Positions 27,370 to 35,663 of a stretch of DNA of 64,000 nt are shown piece after piece. The notes beneath the pieces were generated by a model that was given only the letters and a program-made list of their open reading frames with translations, was not told the DNA's origin and did not search any database. Both the position numbers and the translations under genes were made by a program. Source of the stretch: Halovenus salina (lineage in GTDB: Archaea; Halobacteriota; Halobacteria; Halobacteriales; Haloarculaceae); assembly GCF_026410925.1 (NCBI RefSeq), contig NZ_CP112972.1, positions 1,736,001 to 1,800,000 on the forward strand, given 5' to 3'. The first letter of the stretch is position 1. Every line of letters begins with the position of its first letter.

Positions 27370-27387
27370 TTTTAGGCTCTCCTAAAA
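27370..27387. promoter_or_regulatory. Iron-box-like palindrome upstream of the RGP-like gene
   Basis: TTTTAGG-CTCT-CCTAAAA has perfect 7-bp arms and ends 16 nt before the start codon of the RGP-like gene. It is the most symmetric of the four sites and would overlap the transcription start of a leaderless mRNA, consistent with repression. Confidence 0.7.
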
Positions 27388-27403
27388 ACACACGAACACG
27401 ACG

Positions 27404-28573
27404 ATGAGCGAGGATATCTGCGTTATCGTTCCCACTATCCGGGAGTACGAATGTGTGCGGGCGTACGTCGAGAACGCCCACGAGCATGGATTCGACACCT
27501 CGCGGCTTCACTTCGTCCTCGTGACAGAGGACTTCTGTGAGACCGACGAGATGGAAACGATGCTCGACGAAGAAGGGGTGTCCGGCGAGGTTTTCGACGG
27601 CAGTCGCCGGCAGGCCTTCTACGAGCGCCACGGCATCAACGAGTACAGCCACGTCGTGCCGGCGGCGAGTCACGCCGAAACGAGTTTCGGCCTGCTGTAT
27701 ATGTGGGCACACCCCCGCTTCGAGTACGGCGTCTTTATCGACGACGACACTCTGCCCCACGAGGCCGACGACTTCTTCGGTACCCACCTCCGGAATCTCG
27801 CCTACGAGGGCGAGATAGAGGAGGTCTCCTCGGACGAACAGTGGGTGAACGTGCTCTACCAGCGCGCCGACGAACACGGCCTCTACCCGCGGGGGTATCC
27901 CTACGCGGCAATGGACGAAGCCGTGGAAACGACGACTGCCGAGGTTGACGACGTGGTCGCCTCCCAGGGGCTGTGGACGAACGTCCCGGACCTCGATGCG
28001 GTGCGCATCCTGATGGACGGCGACCTGCAGGGCCAGGCACAGACCCGGACAAGCCGGGAGGATTTCACCGGCGACTTCGTCGCCGCGCCCGGCCAGTATC
28101 TGACGGTCTGTTCGATGAACCTGGCCTTCCGCCGGGAGGTGATTCCGGCCTTCTACCAGCTCCCGATGGACGACAACGAGTGGGACGTCGGCCGGTTCGA
28201 CGACATCTGGAGCGGCGTCTTCCTCAAGCGAGCCTGTGACGTGCTCGGCAAGCAGATATACAACGGCTACCCGCTCTGTGAGCACAACAAGGCCCCGCGG
28301 TCGACGTTCGACGACCTCACAAACGAGGTCGCCGGCCTGGAACTCAACGAACACCTCTGGCAGATTATCGACGATGTCGGCGGCGATGAGACGACCTACG
28401 CCGGCGTCTTCGAGGCGATGGCCCGGGAGCTCGCGACCCAGGACTTCTCGTCGTACAACAACGGAGCGTTCTTCAACCATGTCGGCGAACACATGCTCGA
28501 CTGGCTCGACTGCCTCAACGACCTCGACGGACTCGAGGGCCATACCCCCGTTTCGACGCCCGCAGACGACTAA
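27404..28573 (+). CDS. RGP-like (reversibly glycosylated polypeptide / UDP-arabinopyranose mutase-like) glycosyltransferase
   Basis: 389 residues. ICVIVPTIREYECVRAY opens a GT-A-like fold, and FIDDDTLPHEADDFF carries the DDD nucleotide-sugar/metal motif. An Arg/Tyr block near GSRRQAFYE matches the site of self-glycosylation in plant RGPs. Later segments (DDIWSGVFLKRACDVLGKQIYNG, YPLCEHNKAPR) also match this family. Plant members interconvert UDP-arabinopyranose and -furanose; the archaeal role is unknown. It is directly downstream of two iron-box-like sites and 2 nt upstream of the iron-binding lipoprotein gene, so they are cotranscribed. Confidence 0.72.
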   Translation: MSEDICVIVPTIREYECVRAYVENAHEHGFDTSRLHFVLVTEDFCETDEMETMLDEEGVSGEVFDGSRRQAFYERHGINEYSHVVPAASHAETSFGLLYMWAHPRFEYGVFIDDDTLPHEADDFFGTHLRNLAYEGEIEEVSSDEQWVNVLYQRADEHGLYPRGYPYAAMDEAVETTTAEVDDVVASQGLWTNVPDLDAVRILMDGDLQGQAQTRTSREDFTGDFVAAPGQYLTVCSMNLAFRREVIPAFYQLPMDDNEWDVGRFDDIWSGVFLKRACDVLGKQIYNGYPLCEHNKAPRSTFDDLTNEVAGLELNEHLWQIIDDVGGDETTYAGVFEAMARELATQDFSSYNNGAFFNHVGEHMLDWLDCLNDLDGLEGHTPVSTPADD

Positions 28574-28575
28574 CA

Positions 28576-29697
28576 ATGACCCAACAGAACTCAGACGACG
28601 GCTACGATAGGCGGCGGTTCCTCGCAGGCATGACTGCGCTGGGAGCCGCAGGCCTCGCAGGCTGTACAGACCTCCTCGGCGGCGAGGACGACGAGACTCC
28701 CGACATCGGCCAAATCGGCTCCGGACGCGCCGGCCGGGATGCGCCCGGCGGCACGTCGATGGAGGAGCTGCCGGACCTCGAAGGCGAGCTGACGGTCTAT
28801 TCGGGTCGCAACGAGTTCCTCGTTGGCCCGCTGGTCGATTACATCAACGACCTCTACGACGATTTCGATCTGACTCCCCGATACAGCGACTCGACCACCC
28901 ACGTTAACGCCATCATCGACGAGGGCGACGGCACGCCCGCAGACGTGTTCTACTCGGTCAACTCCGGCTCGCTGGGTGCACTCGCAGACGAGGGCCGCAC
29001 GCAGGCTCTCCCCGACGAGGTGGCCGAGACCGTCGAAGAGGAGTTCCGTACCGAGCAGTGGATCGGTACATCCGGTCGAGGCCGAACGGTTCCGTACAAC
29101 ACGAACGCCTACTCGGCCGAGGACCTCCCCGAGAACATCATGGAGTTCACCGACTTCGAGGGCGACCTGGGCTGGGCACCGTCGTACGGTTCGTGTCAGG
29201 CCTTCGTGACCGCAATGCGTATCCTCGAAGGCGAGGAAGCCACGCGCGAGTGGGTCGAAGCCATCATCGACAACGGCATCCGCTCGTACCCCGACGAGTT
29301 CGCCGCCGCCCAGGCGGTCGCAGACGGCGAGGTCGACGCCGCATTCACTAACCACTACTACATCCAGCGGGTGCTCGACAGCAACCCCGAGGCCTCCATC
29401 TCGACGGCGTTTACCAGCGGCGACGCCGGTGCCGTCTTCAACGTCGCCGGTGCGACAATCATCGACGCCGCCGACGACACGGAGCTGGCGGGCAACTTCA
29501 TCAGACACCTCCTCTCGGCCGAGGCACAGGAGTACTTCGCCGTCGAGACCTTCGAGTACCCGCTCATCCCCGAGGTCGACCCTGTCGGTGACCTGCCGAC
29601 GATAGACGAACTCAGCGTCCCGGACATCGACCTCGCGGAGCTGTCGAACCTCCAGCCGACGGTTGACCTGCTGCAGGACGCCGGCGCGAACCTCTAA
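28576..29697 (+). CDS. Iron(III) ABC transporter substrate-binding Tat lipoprotein
   Basis: 373 residues. RRRFLAGMTALGAAGLAGC is a Tat signal with a lipobox Cys near residue 28. The mature part opens ELTVYSGRNEFLVGPLVDYI, as in FbpA-type ferric-binding proteins, with GRGRTVPYNTNAYS, GSCQAFVTAMRIL and the Tyr pair in NHYYIQ that coordinates Fe(III) in this family. It is anchored outside the cell and delivers iron to the two-domain permease encoded at 24.9 kb. Cotranscribed with the RGP-like gene. Confidence 0.88.
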   Translation: MTQQNSDDGYDRRRFLAGMTALGAAGLAGCTDLLGGEDDETPDIGQIGSGRAGRDAPGGTSMEELPDLEGELTVYSGRNEFLVGPLVDYINDLYDDFDLTPRYSDSTTHVNAIIDEGDGTPADVFYSVNSGSLGALADEGRTQALPDEVAETVEEEFRTEQWIGTSGRGRTVPYNTNAYSAEDLPENIMEFTDFEGDLGWAPSYGSCQAFVTAMRILEGEEATREWVEAIIDNGIRSYPDEFAAAQAVADGEVDAAFTNHYYIQRVLDSNPEASISTAFTSGDAGAVFNVAGATIIDAADDTELAGNFIRHLLSAEAQEYFAVETFEYPLIPEVDPVGDLPTIDELSVPDIDLAELSNLQPTVDLLQDAGANL

Positions 29698-29702
29698 AGC
29701 CG

Positions 29703-31835
29703 ATGAGCAACGGCGGCGGCGGGAAGCGGATACGCAAGCGTCTCGGCCAGTTCGTCGTGCGTGCCCGTGACCGTCTCCGCTCGCTCCCACCCGAGACCAT
29801 CGCCGCCGGCGCGCTCGCGCTCCTGGCTGGCGTCGTCGTCTTCGCGCTCGCCTCGACAGTCTTCGAGTACCACTCCAGTAACCACGACGAAGCCGTCTAT
29901 CTCCAGCAGGCGGCGATGTTGCTGGATGGACAGCTCGAACTGGCCGCCGGCGACCTCGCCGGTGCCTTCCGTCCCTGGTTTTTCATCGACGACGGCGGAC
30001 AGCTCTACCCCAAGTACTCGCCCGTTCCGGCGGCGATGTACGCGGTCTCGATGGCGCTGTTCGGCGAGCCACGGCTCACCCTGGCGGCGGTCGCCGCCGC
30101 GAACACCGGCCTCGTCTATCTGCTCGGTAGCGCCGTCGTCGACAGACGCGTCGGCCTCATCGCCGCCGCCGTCTTTGCCTGTTCACCGATGGCGCTGATA
30201 ACGAGCGCGACCTTTCTCCCGTACGCGCCGACGACCGCGCTGAACCTCGGGTTCGCCGTCGCCTACCTCCGCGGGGTCCGGACCGGTCGCTACCGCTGGG
30301 GTGCCCTCGCCGGCCTCGCTATTGGCGCTGCCTTCTTCGCCCGGCCGTACACGGCTGTCCTTTTTGCAGCCCCCTTCGTCGTCCACGCCGCCTACACCGC
30401 GATACGTAGCCTCGCAGACGATGGACTTCGCCCCGTTCCGCCAGCCGCGGTCCGGCAGGCGGTCACCGCCCTCTGTGGACTCCTCTTCGTTGCTGTCACA
30501 CTCGCCTACAACGCCAGACTGACCGGCGACCCGCTCGTCTTTCCTTACGAGGCCTTCGCTCCTCTCGATGGTCCCGGCTTTGGCTACCGGCAGATTCTCA
30601 ACCACGCTATCGAGTACACGCCAGGCGTGGCTCTGCGAGCCAACGGGTTCGCAGTCTGGTATCTCCTCTCGCGGTGGGTCGCAGCCGGCCTCCTCGGCAC
30701 GGCCCTCGCAGTTGGCGGGGTCTGGGTGGTTCTCCGGGCGCGACACGCGGCACGCGACAGTCCCGTCGACACGACCGCCGGACTCTTGCTCGCGGCCGTG
30801 GTCCCGTCGGTCGTCCTCGGAAACGTTCCCTTCTGGGGGAACTACAACGTGCTGGCCACGCTGTCGGACCCGACCGACGGCCTCGCCTCGCAGTTCGGTC
30901 CCTTCTATCACTTCGATTTGCTCGCGCCGGTCGCTATCTTTGCTGCTGTCGCGCTCGTCGTGGGCTGGCGATGGCTCTCTCCCCGCCTCGCGGTGAGCCT
31001 TCCGGCCTCCCCGCGACAGATAGCGCTCTCGGGTCTGCTGGTGAGCCTACTCGTCCTCGTAGGGACGAGCGCGGCCCTTGCGGCGACACCGATGGAGCGA
31101 AACGCCGCCCACGCCGACAAATACGAGACTGCCTACGAGCCATTCGAGACGGCTGGTTTCGAGAACGACCTCGTCTTTGTGCCGACACCGTACGGCGAGT
31201 GGCAGGCCCACCCCTTCCAAGTGCTCCGGAACGAGCCCGGCTTCGACGGCCCGGTCGTCTACGCGCTCAACCGCGGCCCAGAAGAGAACTTCGCGGTCAT
31301 CGACGCCCATCCCGACAGGAGCCTCCATCGGTACACGTATCGCGGGGAGTGGACCGCCGACGCGAGCGACCACGTCCAGCCGAAACTCGAAGCGCTCGCG
31401 CTCCGTCGCGGAGAGGCCTTCGACGGCGAGACCGTCGTCGGCGTCCCCGACCGCGTCGAGCGTGCCAGGGTGGGGCTGACGACGCGGGAGGGCGACGCTG
31501 TCGAGTACACCGTCGACGACCCAGAGGCCGAGCTGACCGTCCCGTGGTCACTCGACGCAGATACTGCCAGCCTCGACGGGGCCGGCTCCGTCGCAATCGA
31601 GGAAACAGATGTCGTCGTCGTGACGGTGACGCTCGTCCAGTCCGAGGGGGCGACACTCACCTACCGACAGGAGGCGACCGTCAGAACCGACGGCAACGCA
31701 GTCGAGGTCGTCTGGCCCCCCGAACGGCGGGTCTGTCGGCTCACGACAGACTGTGGACGCGAGGGGACCTATCTCCCCGAGCGCCCCGGAGAGCACCTCG
31801 ATGGCGTCGCGTTCCGTGTCTCACTCGACGGATAG
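29703..31835 (+). CDS. Large membrane glycosyltransferase-like protein (GT39/PMT-type)
   Basis: 710 residues. The N-terminal two-thirds has about 11-12 membrane helices. An early acidic loop (YHSSNHDEAVYLQQAAMLLDG) places Asp-Glu after helix one, as in ArnT/PMT-type GT-C enzymes, and FARPYTAVLF resembles the same superfamily. The C-terminal ~230 residues form an extracytoplasmic beta-rich domain with an ASDHVQPKLEALALRRGEAF region. The start codon is 5 nt after the iron-binding lipoprotein stop, so it is probably in the same operon. Lipid-linked sugar transfer outside the membrane is inferred. Confidence 0.72.
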   Translation: MSNGGGGKRIRKRLGQFVVRARDRLRSLPPETIAAGALALLAGVVVFALASTVFEYHSSNHDEAVYLQQAAMLLDGQLELAAGDLAGAFRPWFFIDDGGQLYPKYSPVPAAMYAVSMALFGEPRLTLAAVAAANTGLVYLLGSAVVDRRVGLIAAAVFACSPMALITSATFLPYAPTTALNLGFAVAYLRGVRTGRYRWGALAGLAIGAAFFARPYTAVLFAAPFVVHAAYTAIRSLADDGLRPVPPAAVRQAVTALCGLLFVAVTLAYNARLTGDPLVFPYEAFAPLDGPGFGYRQILNHAIEYTPGVALRANGFAVWYLLSRWVAAGLLGTALAVGGVWVVLRARHAARDSPVDTTAGLLLAAVVPSVVLGNVPFWGNYNVLATLSDPTDGLASQFGPFYHFDLLAPVAIFAAVALVVGWRWLSPRLAVSLPASPRQIALSGLLVSLLVLVGTSAALAATPMERNAAHADKYETAYEPFETAGFENDLVFVPTPYGEWQAHPFQVLRNEPGFDGPVVYALNRGPEENFAVIDAHPDRSLHRYTYRGEWTADASDHVQPKLEALALRRGEAFDGETVVGVPDRVERARVGLTTREGDAVEYTVDDPEAELTVPWSLDADTASLDGAGSVAIEETDVVVVTVTLVQSEGATLTYRQEATVRTDGNAVEVVWPPERRVCRLTTDCGREGTYLPERPGEHLDGVAFRVSLDG

Positions 31836-32621
31836 TCACTGGAAGTGAAGGCGGAACCAGCCGAGTCCCGGAACCCGCGCCTCGGCGGTCCCGACGATCC
31901 ACTCGGGTTTGACCGGCCTGGTGGCCCGGAGGGAGGCCTGGTCGTAGCGAGCGTTGTTGTCGCCTTTCGTGATGAAGCCGTCGTTGGCGGCGACACACTC
32001 CTCGTCGTCGGCGTCGAGACTGCCAATATACGCCGAATTTGCCTGTTTACACCAGTTTTCGTCCTCCTCGACCCAGAACATCGCGCGGTGGATTATCGGC
32101 GTTGTCCCCTCGTTGCCGTTGGGGTTGAAGACGATGACATCACCGTCGCCGCCGTAGTTCCCGTAGCCAGTCTCGTTGCCGACCGCGGCGGTTACGACCC
32201 CGGTGTCACCGTGTGCCTCGGCGGGCTGGAATCGCTCAGTCTCCATCAGAATCACGAGGTCGTTGACCTCCATGTTCGGCTCCATGCTCCCGCTCTCGAT
32301 GGCGACCATCGGCGGCCAGACGCCGCTTATCGCAAATAAGTACGCCCCGAGCAACAGCACCGCGACCACGCTCGTCACAATATCCTGGACGAACTGCGCC
32401 CACTCCCCGCTCCCCTCCTCTGCCGGTTCGGGGCGAGTCGTGCCGCCGCGACCTACCGCAGGCGGGCGAGATGGCTCGTTGGCCTGGTATCCTTCGGCGT
32501 GGACGGCCGAACGGACGCTCTCGCTCCCGGCATCGCCCGGGGTGGTTTCGGCGGGACCCGGTTCCCGCCCACTGATGTCTGTAGAGTCGCGGTCGGCGTC
32601 CTCGTCGCCGGGCGCTGTCAT
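31836..32621 (-). CDS. Signal peptidase I (archaeal Sec11 type)
   Basis: 261 residues. An acidic ~95-residue N-terminus precedes one helix (VVAVLLLGAYLFAISGVW) and the catalytic serine in IESGSMEPNMEVNDLVIL. GDVIVFNPNG and IIHRAMFW supply the conserved His of archaeal enzymes, and FITKGDNNARYDQ the Asp box. It cleaves signal peptides on the outer membrane face. A similar peptidase sits next to the polymerase D small-subunit gene in other haloarchaea; here it is divergent from it. Confidence 0.9.
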   Translation of the reverse strand: MTAPGDEDADRDSTDISGREPGPAETTPGDAGSESVRSAVHAEGYQANEPSRPPAVGRGGTTRPEPAEEGSGEWAQFVQDIVTSVVAVLLLGAYLFAISGVWPPMVAIESGSMEPNMEVNDLVILMETERFQPAEAHGDTGVVTAAVGNETGYGNYGGDGDVIVFNPNGNEGTTPIIHRAMFWVEEDENWCKQANSAYIGSLDADDEECVAANDGFITKGDNNARYDQASLRATRPVKPEWIVGTAEARVPGLGWFRLHFQ

Positions 32622-32740
32622 CGGCTAGCTCTTCCGCACTCGGGCGTTTGAATGTTCTGGAGTCGCGGCTGGTGATGATGGGACAGTCGCTGACGCTGCG
32701 CTTCGCTATGCTTTTGAGCGCTTCCGCCCAGTATCGACGT

Positions 32741-34336
32741 GTGTCTCTCGACACGAGCACTCGCATCGTCCGCGCACTCGCAGACCGCGGCTACAACGCC
32801 GACCGTCAGGCGGTCACGCTGCTGGCGAGTGCATCCGACCCAGCAACGGCCATCGAGCGTGCAATAGAAACAGTGCCTGAGGACACTGTCGTTATTACTT
32901 CAGACCACGTCAAGGAAGTGGTCGATACGCCGGCAAGCGGGCCGAAAGATGTCGATTCTGCGAAGCCAACTACGACAGAGAATGACAACCCACAAGACCC
33001 CCCTATTTCAACTGGAAAGGGAAGCCAACAACCAACTGATAAAAAAGGAGAGGTTCCAGTTGAAACAGAGGGGTCTGGGAACGATACACGCGGGACCAGT
33101 TCCCGAGAGACAACTCCGGCCTCGACCGGCCGGTCGCCCGTCGAGCCGGAGTTGAGCGGCGACATCCAGAGCACCGGGACCGGCGAGTACGACGATTTCG
33201 TCTCCGTGTTCCGGGACCGCTACGAGAAACTGTCGGCACAGCTCCGCGGCCGGGTCAACCACCGACCGACCGACGCCGTCGCGGGGATGACCGGCGGCAG
33301 CGACGCTGCCATCATCGGGATGGTCTCGGACGTCCGCTCCACGGCGAGTAACCACTGGCTGGTCGAACTCGAAGACACGAACGGGACCTTCCCCTGTCTG
33401 GTGATGAAGGACCGCGATTTCGCCGACGACGTGCGGACGCTCCTGTACGACGAGGTCATCGCCATCGAAGGAACACTCGCCGACGACGCGGGTATCCTCT
33501 TCGTCGACGCGATGCACTTTCCGGACGTGCCACGGACCTACACGCCGTCGACCGCCGACCGCCCGGTCGAGGCGGCGCTCGTCTCCGATATCCACGTCGG
33601 CAGCGAAGAGTTCCGGGCCGACGCCTGGGAGCGGTTCGCGGAGTGGCTCCACACGCCCGAGGCCGAATCGGTCGAATATCTCCTCGTCGGCGGCGACATG
33701 GTTGAGGGTGTCGGCGTCTACCCCGACCAGGACGAGGAACTCGATATTGTCGACATATACGACCAGTACGAGGCCTTCAGCGAACATCTCAAGGACGTGC
33801 CCGGCGACATGGAGATTATCATGATACCCGGCAACCACGACGCCGTCCGGCTGGCAGAACCCCAGCCCGCTTTCGACGAAGAACTCCGGGAGATCATGTC
33901 CGCTCACGACGCACGAATCACCGCCAACCCCTCGACCGTAACCGTCGAGGGTGTCTCGGTGCTCATGTATCACGGCACCTCCTTCGACGAGATTATCGCC
34001 GAACTCCCCGACGAACACGCGAGCTACGAGAATCCCGAGGGGACGATGGCACAGCTGTTGCGAAAACGCCACGTCGCTCCCCAGTACGGCGGGATGACAC
34101 GCATTGCACCCGAAGAGGAGGACCACCTCGTCATGGAGGAGGTGCCCGACATCCTCCACACCGGCCACATCCACAAGCTCGGCTACGGCACCTACCACAA
34201 CGTCCTCACCATCAACTCCAGTTGCTGGCAGTCACAGACCGACTTCCAGCGAAGCGTCAACCTCGAACCCGACGTGGGGTACGCGCCGATTGTCGACCTC
34301 CAGACGCTGGATTTGACGATTCGACAGTTCCTGTAG
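32741..34336 (+). CDS. polD1: DNA polymerase D small subunit (DP1)
   Basis: 531 residues from GTG at 32741; the opening SLDTSTRIVRALADRGYNADRQAVTLL is the conserved DP1 N-terminus, so upstream ATGs are rejected. A low-complexity linker (~70-140) precedes an OB domain (IIGMVSDVRSTASNHWLVELED). The calcineurin-like phosphoesterase domain has SDIHVGS, GGDMVEG, PGNHDAVR, MYHGTS and GHIHKLGYG. It is the 3'-5' proofreading subunit of archaeal replicative PolD; the large subunit is not in the window. The linker DNA contains an inverted pair of origin-box-like sequences. Confidence 0.93.
   Translation: MSLDTSTRIVRALADRGYNADRQAVTLLASASDPATAIERAIETVPEDTVVITSDHVKEVVDTPASGPKDVDSAKPTTTENDNPQDPPISTGKGSQQPTDKKGEVPVETEGSGNDTRGTSSRETTPASTGRSPVEPELSGDIQSTGTGEYDDFVSVFRDRYEKLSAQLRGRVNHRPTDAVAGMTGGSDAAIIGMVSDVRSTASNHWLVELEDTNGTFPCLVMKDRDFADDVRTLLYDEVIAIEGTLADDAGILFVDAMHFPDVPRTYTPSTADRPVEAALVSDIHVGSEEFRADAWERFAEWLHTPEAESVEYLLVGGDMVEGVGVYPDQDEELDIVDIYDQYEAFSEHLKDVPGDMEIIMIPGNHDAVRLAEPQPAFDEELREIMSAHDARITANPSTVTVEGVSVLMYHGTSFDEIIAELPDEHASYENPEGTMAQLLRKRHVAPQYGGMTRIAPEEEDHLVMEEVPDILHTGHIHKLGYGTYHNVLTINSSCWQSQTDFQRSVNLEPDVGYAPIVDLQTLDLTIRQFL
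32995..33076. promoter_or_regulatory. Inverted pair of origin-recognition-box-like sequences inside DP1
   Basis: The right arm at 33054-33076 (TTCCAGTTGAAACAGAGGGG, then TCT) and the reverse complement of the left arm at 32995-33017 agree at 21 of 23 positions. The 36 nt between them are relatively A-rich with a run of six A. The arm resembles haloarchaeal origin recognition boxes, which pair a TTCCANNNGAAAC core with a G-string. Inverted boxes flanking an A/T-rich stretch is the layout of archaeal origins bound by Orc1/Cdc6. It lies wholly within the low-complexity linker region of the DP1 reading frame. Function is inferred. Confidence 0.6.
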
Positions 34337-35617
34337 TCAGTCGCCGAGTTCGAGCCGGAGCGATTCCGCGACCGACAGCGTCGGTCCCGCGGTCACCGAC
34401 ACCGGCTCGCTCGCCCGGAACTCGTGGTGCTGGCAGACGACCGCGACGGCCAGCCGGAGCAGCCGGTCGGCCATGGTTGCGCCCAGACAGTACCGCGGCC
34501 CGCCCCCGTACGGGAGGTACGCGTACTCTGGACTCTGCGGGCCGTCGTCGAGCCACCGTCCTGGGCGGAAGGCAGTGGGGGCCGTCCAGCGTTCGGGGTC
34601 GCGGTGGAGCACCCAGGGCGCGACGACGACAGTCGTCCCGGCCGCGACAGAGTAGCCGCCAAGGGTCGTCTCCGCAGTCGGTTCACGAAAGAGCAGATAC
34701 TGTGGCGGATACAGCCGCAGGCTCTCGCTGACGACCGCATCGAGCAGTTCTAGCTCCGAGAGGTCTGCTGTCGTCGGCTCTCCGTCGAGAGTCGCGTCGA
34801 GTTCGTCTCGCAAGTCGGCCTGTACCCCCGGGTGCGTCCCGAGCAGGCCGAGCGTACACGACAGCGCGGTTGCCGTCGAGTCGTAGCCGGCAAACAACAA
34901 CGCGATAAGTTCGTCCCGCATCGCCGTCGCGGAGAGGCCAGCAGCCTGCATACGGCCGAGTAACGATTCGTCGCCGCCCTCCTCGACGACAGCGTCGAGG
35001 CGGTCGTGTAGCGTCGAGACTGCCCGCCGGAACCGCCAGTTCGTCGGCGTCGGCACCCACTCCGGCAGATACGCCGACGGTGACCGCAGGTCGAGTCGTG
35101 CGAGGACGTCCGCAGCAGCCTCGTGAATCGGCGTTCGCTCGCCACGGAGGTCGAGACCGAACAGCGCCTCCGCCAGCACCGCGAGGACGAGCGTGCGTGT
35201 CTGCTCGACGACCGACACCGACGATCCTGGCTCCCACCGTTCGACCATCTCGCGCGTGTATGTTGTCGTCAGCGAGCCAGTCGCCGGGAGTTTCTCCGGC
35301 CCGAAGGCAGGCTGGAGGGTCTGTCGACGCTCTCGCCACTGTGCTCCCTCCATGAGGACGAGGCTGTTTCCCTGGAGGGTTCCCAGACGCTCCCGGACGA
35401 TTTCGGCTTTCTGGTAGCTGTCACTGTCGGTTGCGAGCACCTGACGGGCTGGGTCGGGCGCGGTGACCAGCACCATCGTCCGTCCTGCCACCCGGACCCG
35501 AACAAGGGCGTCTTCCCGCCCCCACCGCTGAATCGTGGCGAGTGGGTCCCGCAAGAGCGCGGGCGTGTGGCCGACGAGAGGGCGACGACCGGAGGCAACC
35601 GGCGGGCGTTCGCTCAC
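34337..35617 (-). CDS. Cytochrome P450
   Basis: 426 residues from GTG at 35617. The I-helix oxygen-binding motif reads LFAGYDSTATAL, the K-helix ExxR is VVSESLRLYPP, and the heme-binding loop is YLPYGGGPRYCLGA with the thiolate Cys. It is soluble-looking, without an N-terminal anchor. It belongs to the bacterial/archaeal P450 group that hydroxylates fatty acids, terpenoids or carotenoids; the substrate is unknown. No dedicated ferredoxin gene is adjacent. Its stop abuts the convergent DP1 stop. Confidence 0.92.
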   Translation of the reverse strand: MSERPPVASGRRPLVGHTPALLRDPLATIQRWGREDALVRVRVAGRTMVLVTAPDPARQVLATDSDSYQKAEIVRERLGTLQGNSLVLMEGAQWRERRQTLQPAFGPEKLPATGSLTTTYTREMVERWEPGSSVSVVEQTRTLVLAVLAEALFGLDLRGERTPIHEAAADVLARLDLRSPSAYLPEWVPTPTNWRFRRAVSTLHDRLDAVVEEGGDESLLGRMQAAGLSATAMRDELIALLFAGYDSTATALSCTLGLLGTHPGVQADLRDELDATLDGEPTTADLSELELLDAVVSESLRLYPPQYLLFREPTAETTLGGYSVAAGTTVVVAPWVLHRDPERWTAPTAFRPGRWLDDGPQSPEYAYLPYGGGPRYCLGATMADRLLRLAVAVVCQHHEFRASEPVSVTAGPTLSVAESLRLELGD

Positions 35618-35663
35618 GGCGGGACATTCGGTCGGCGGGGTCGAAAGTGTTGTGCGACGCGAG

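Noticed and set aside
27344..28576. A 410-codon minus-strand frame opposite the RGP-like gene
   Set aside because: It is the antisense of a gene with a conserved DDD motif, and it would begin inside the next gene and end on an iron-box site.
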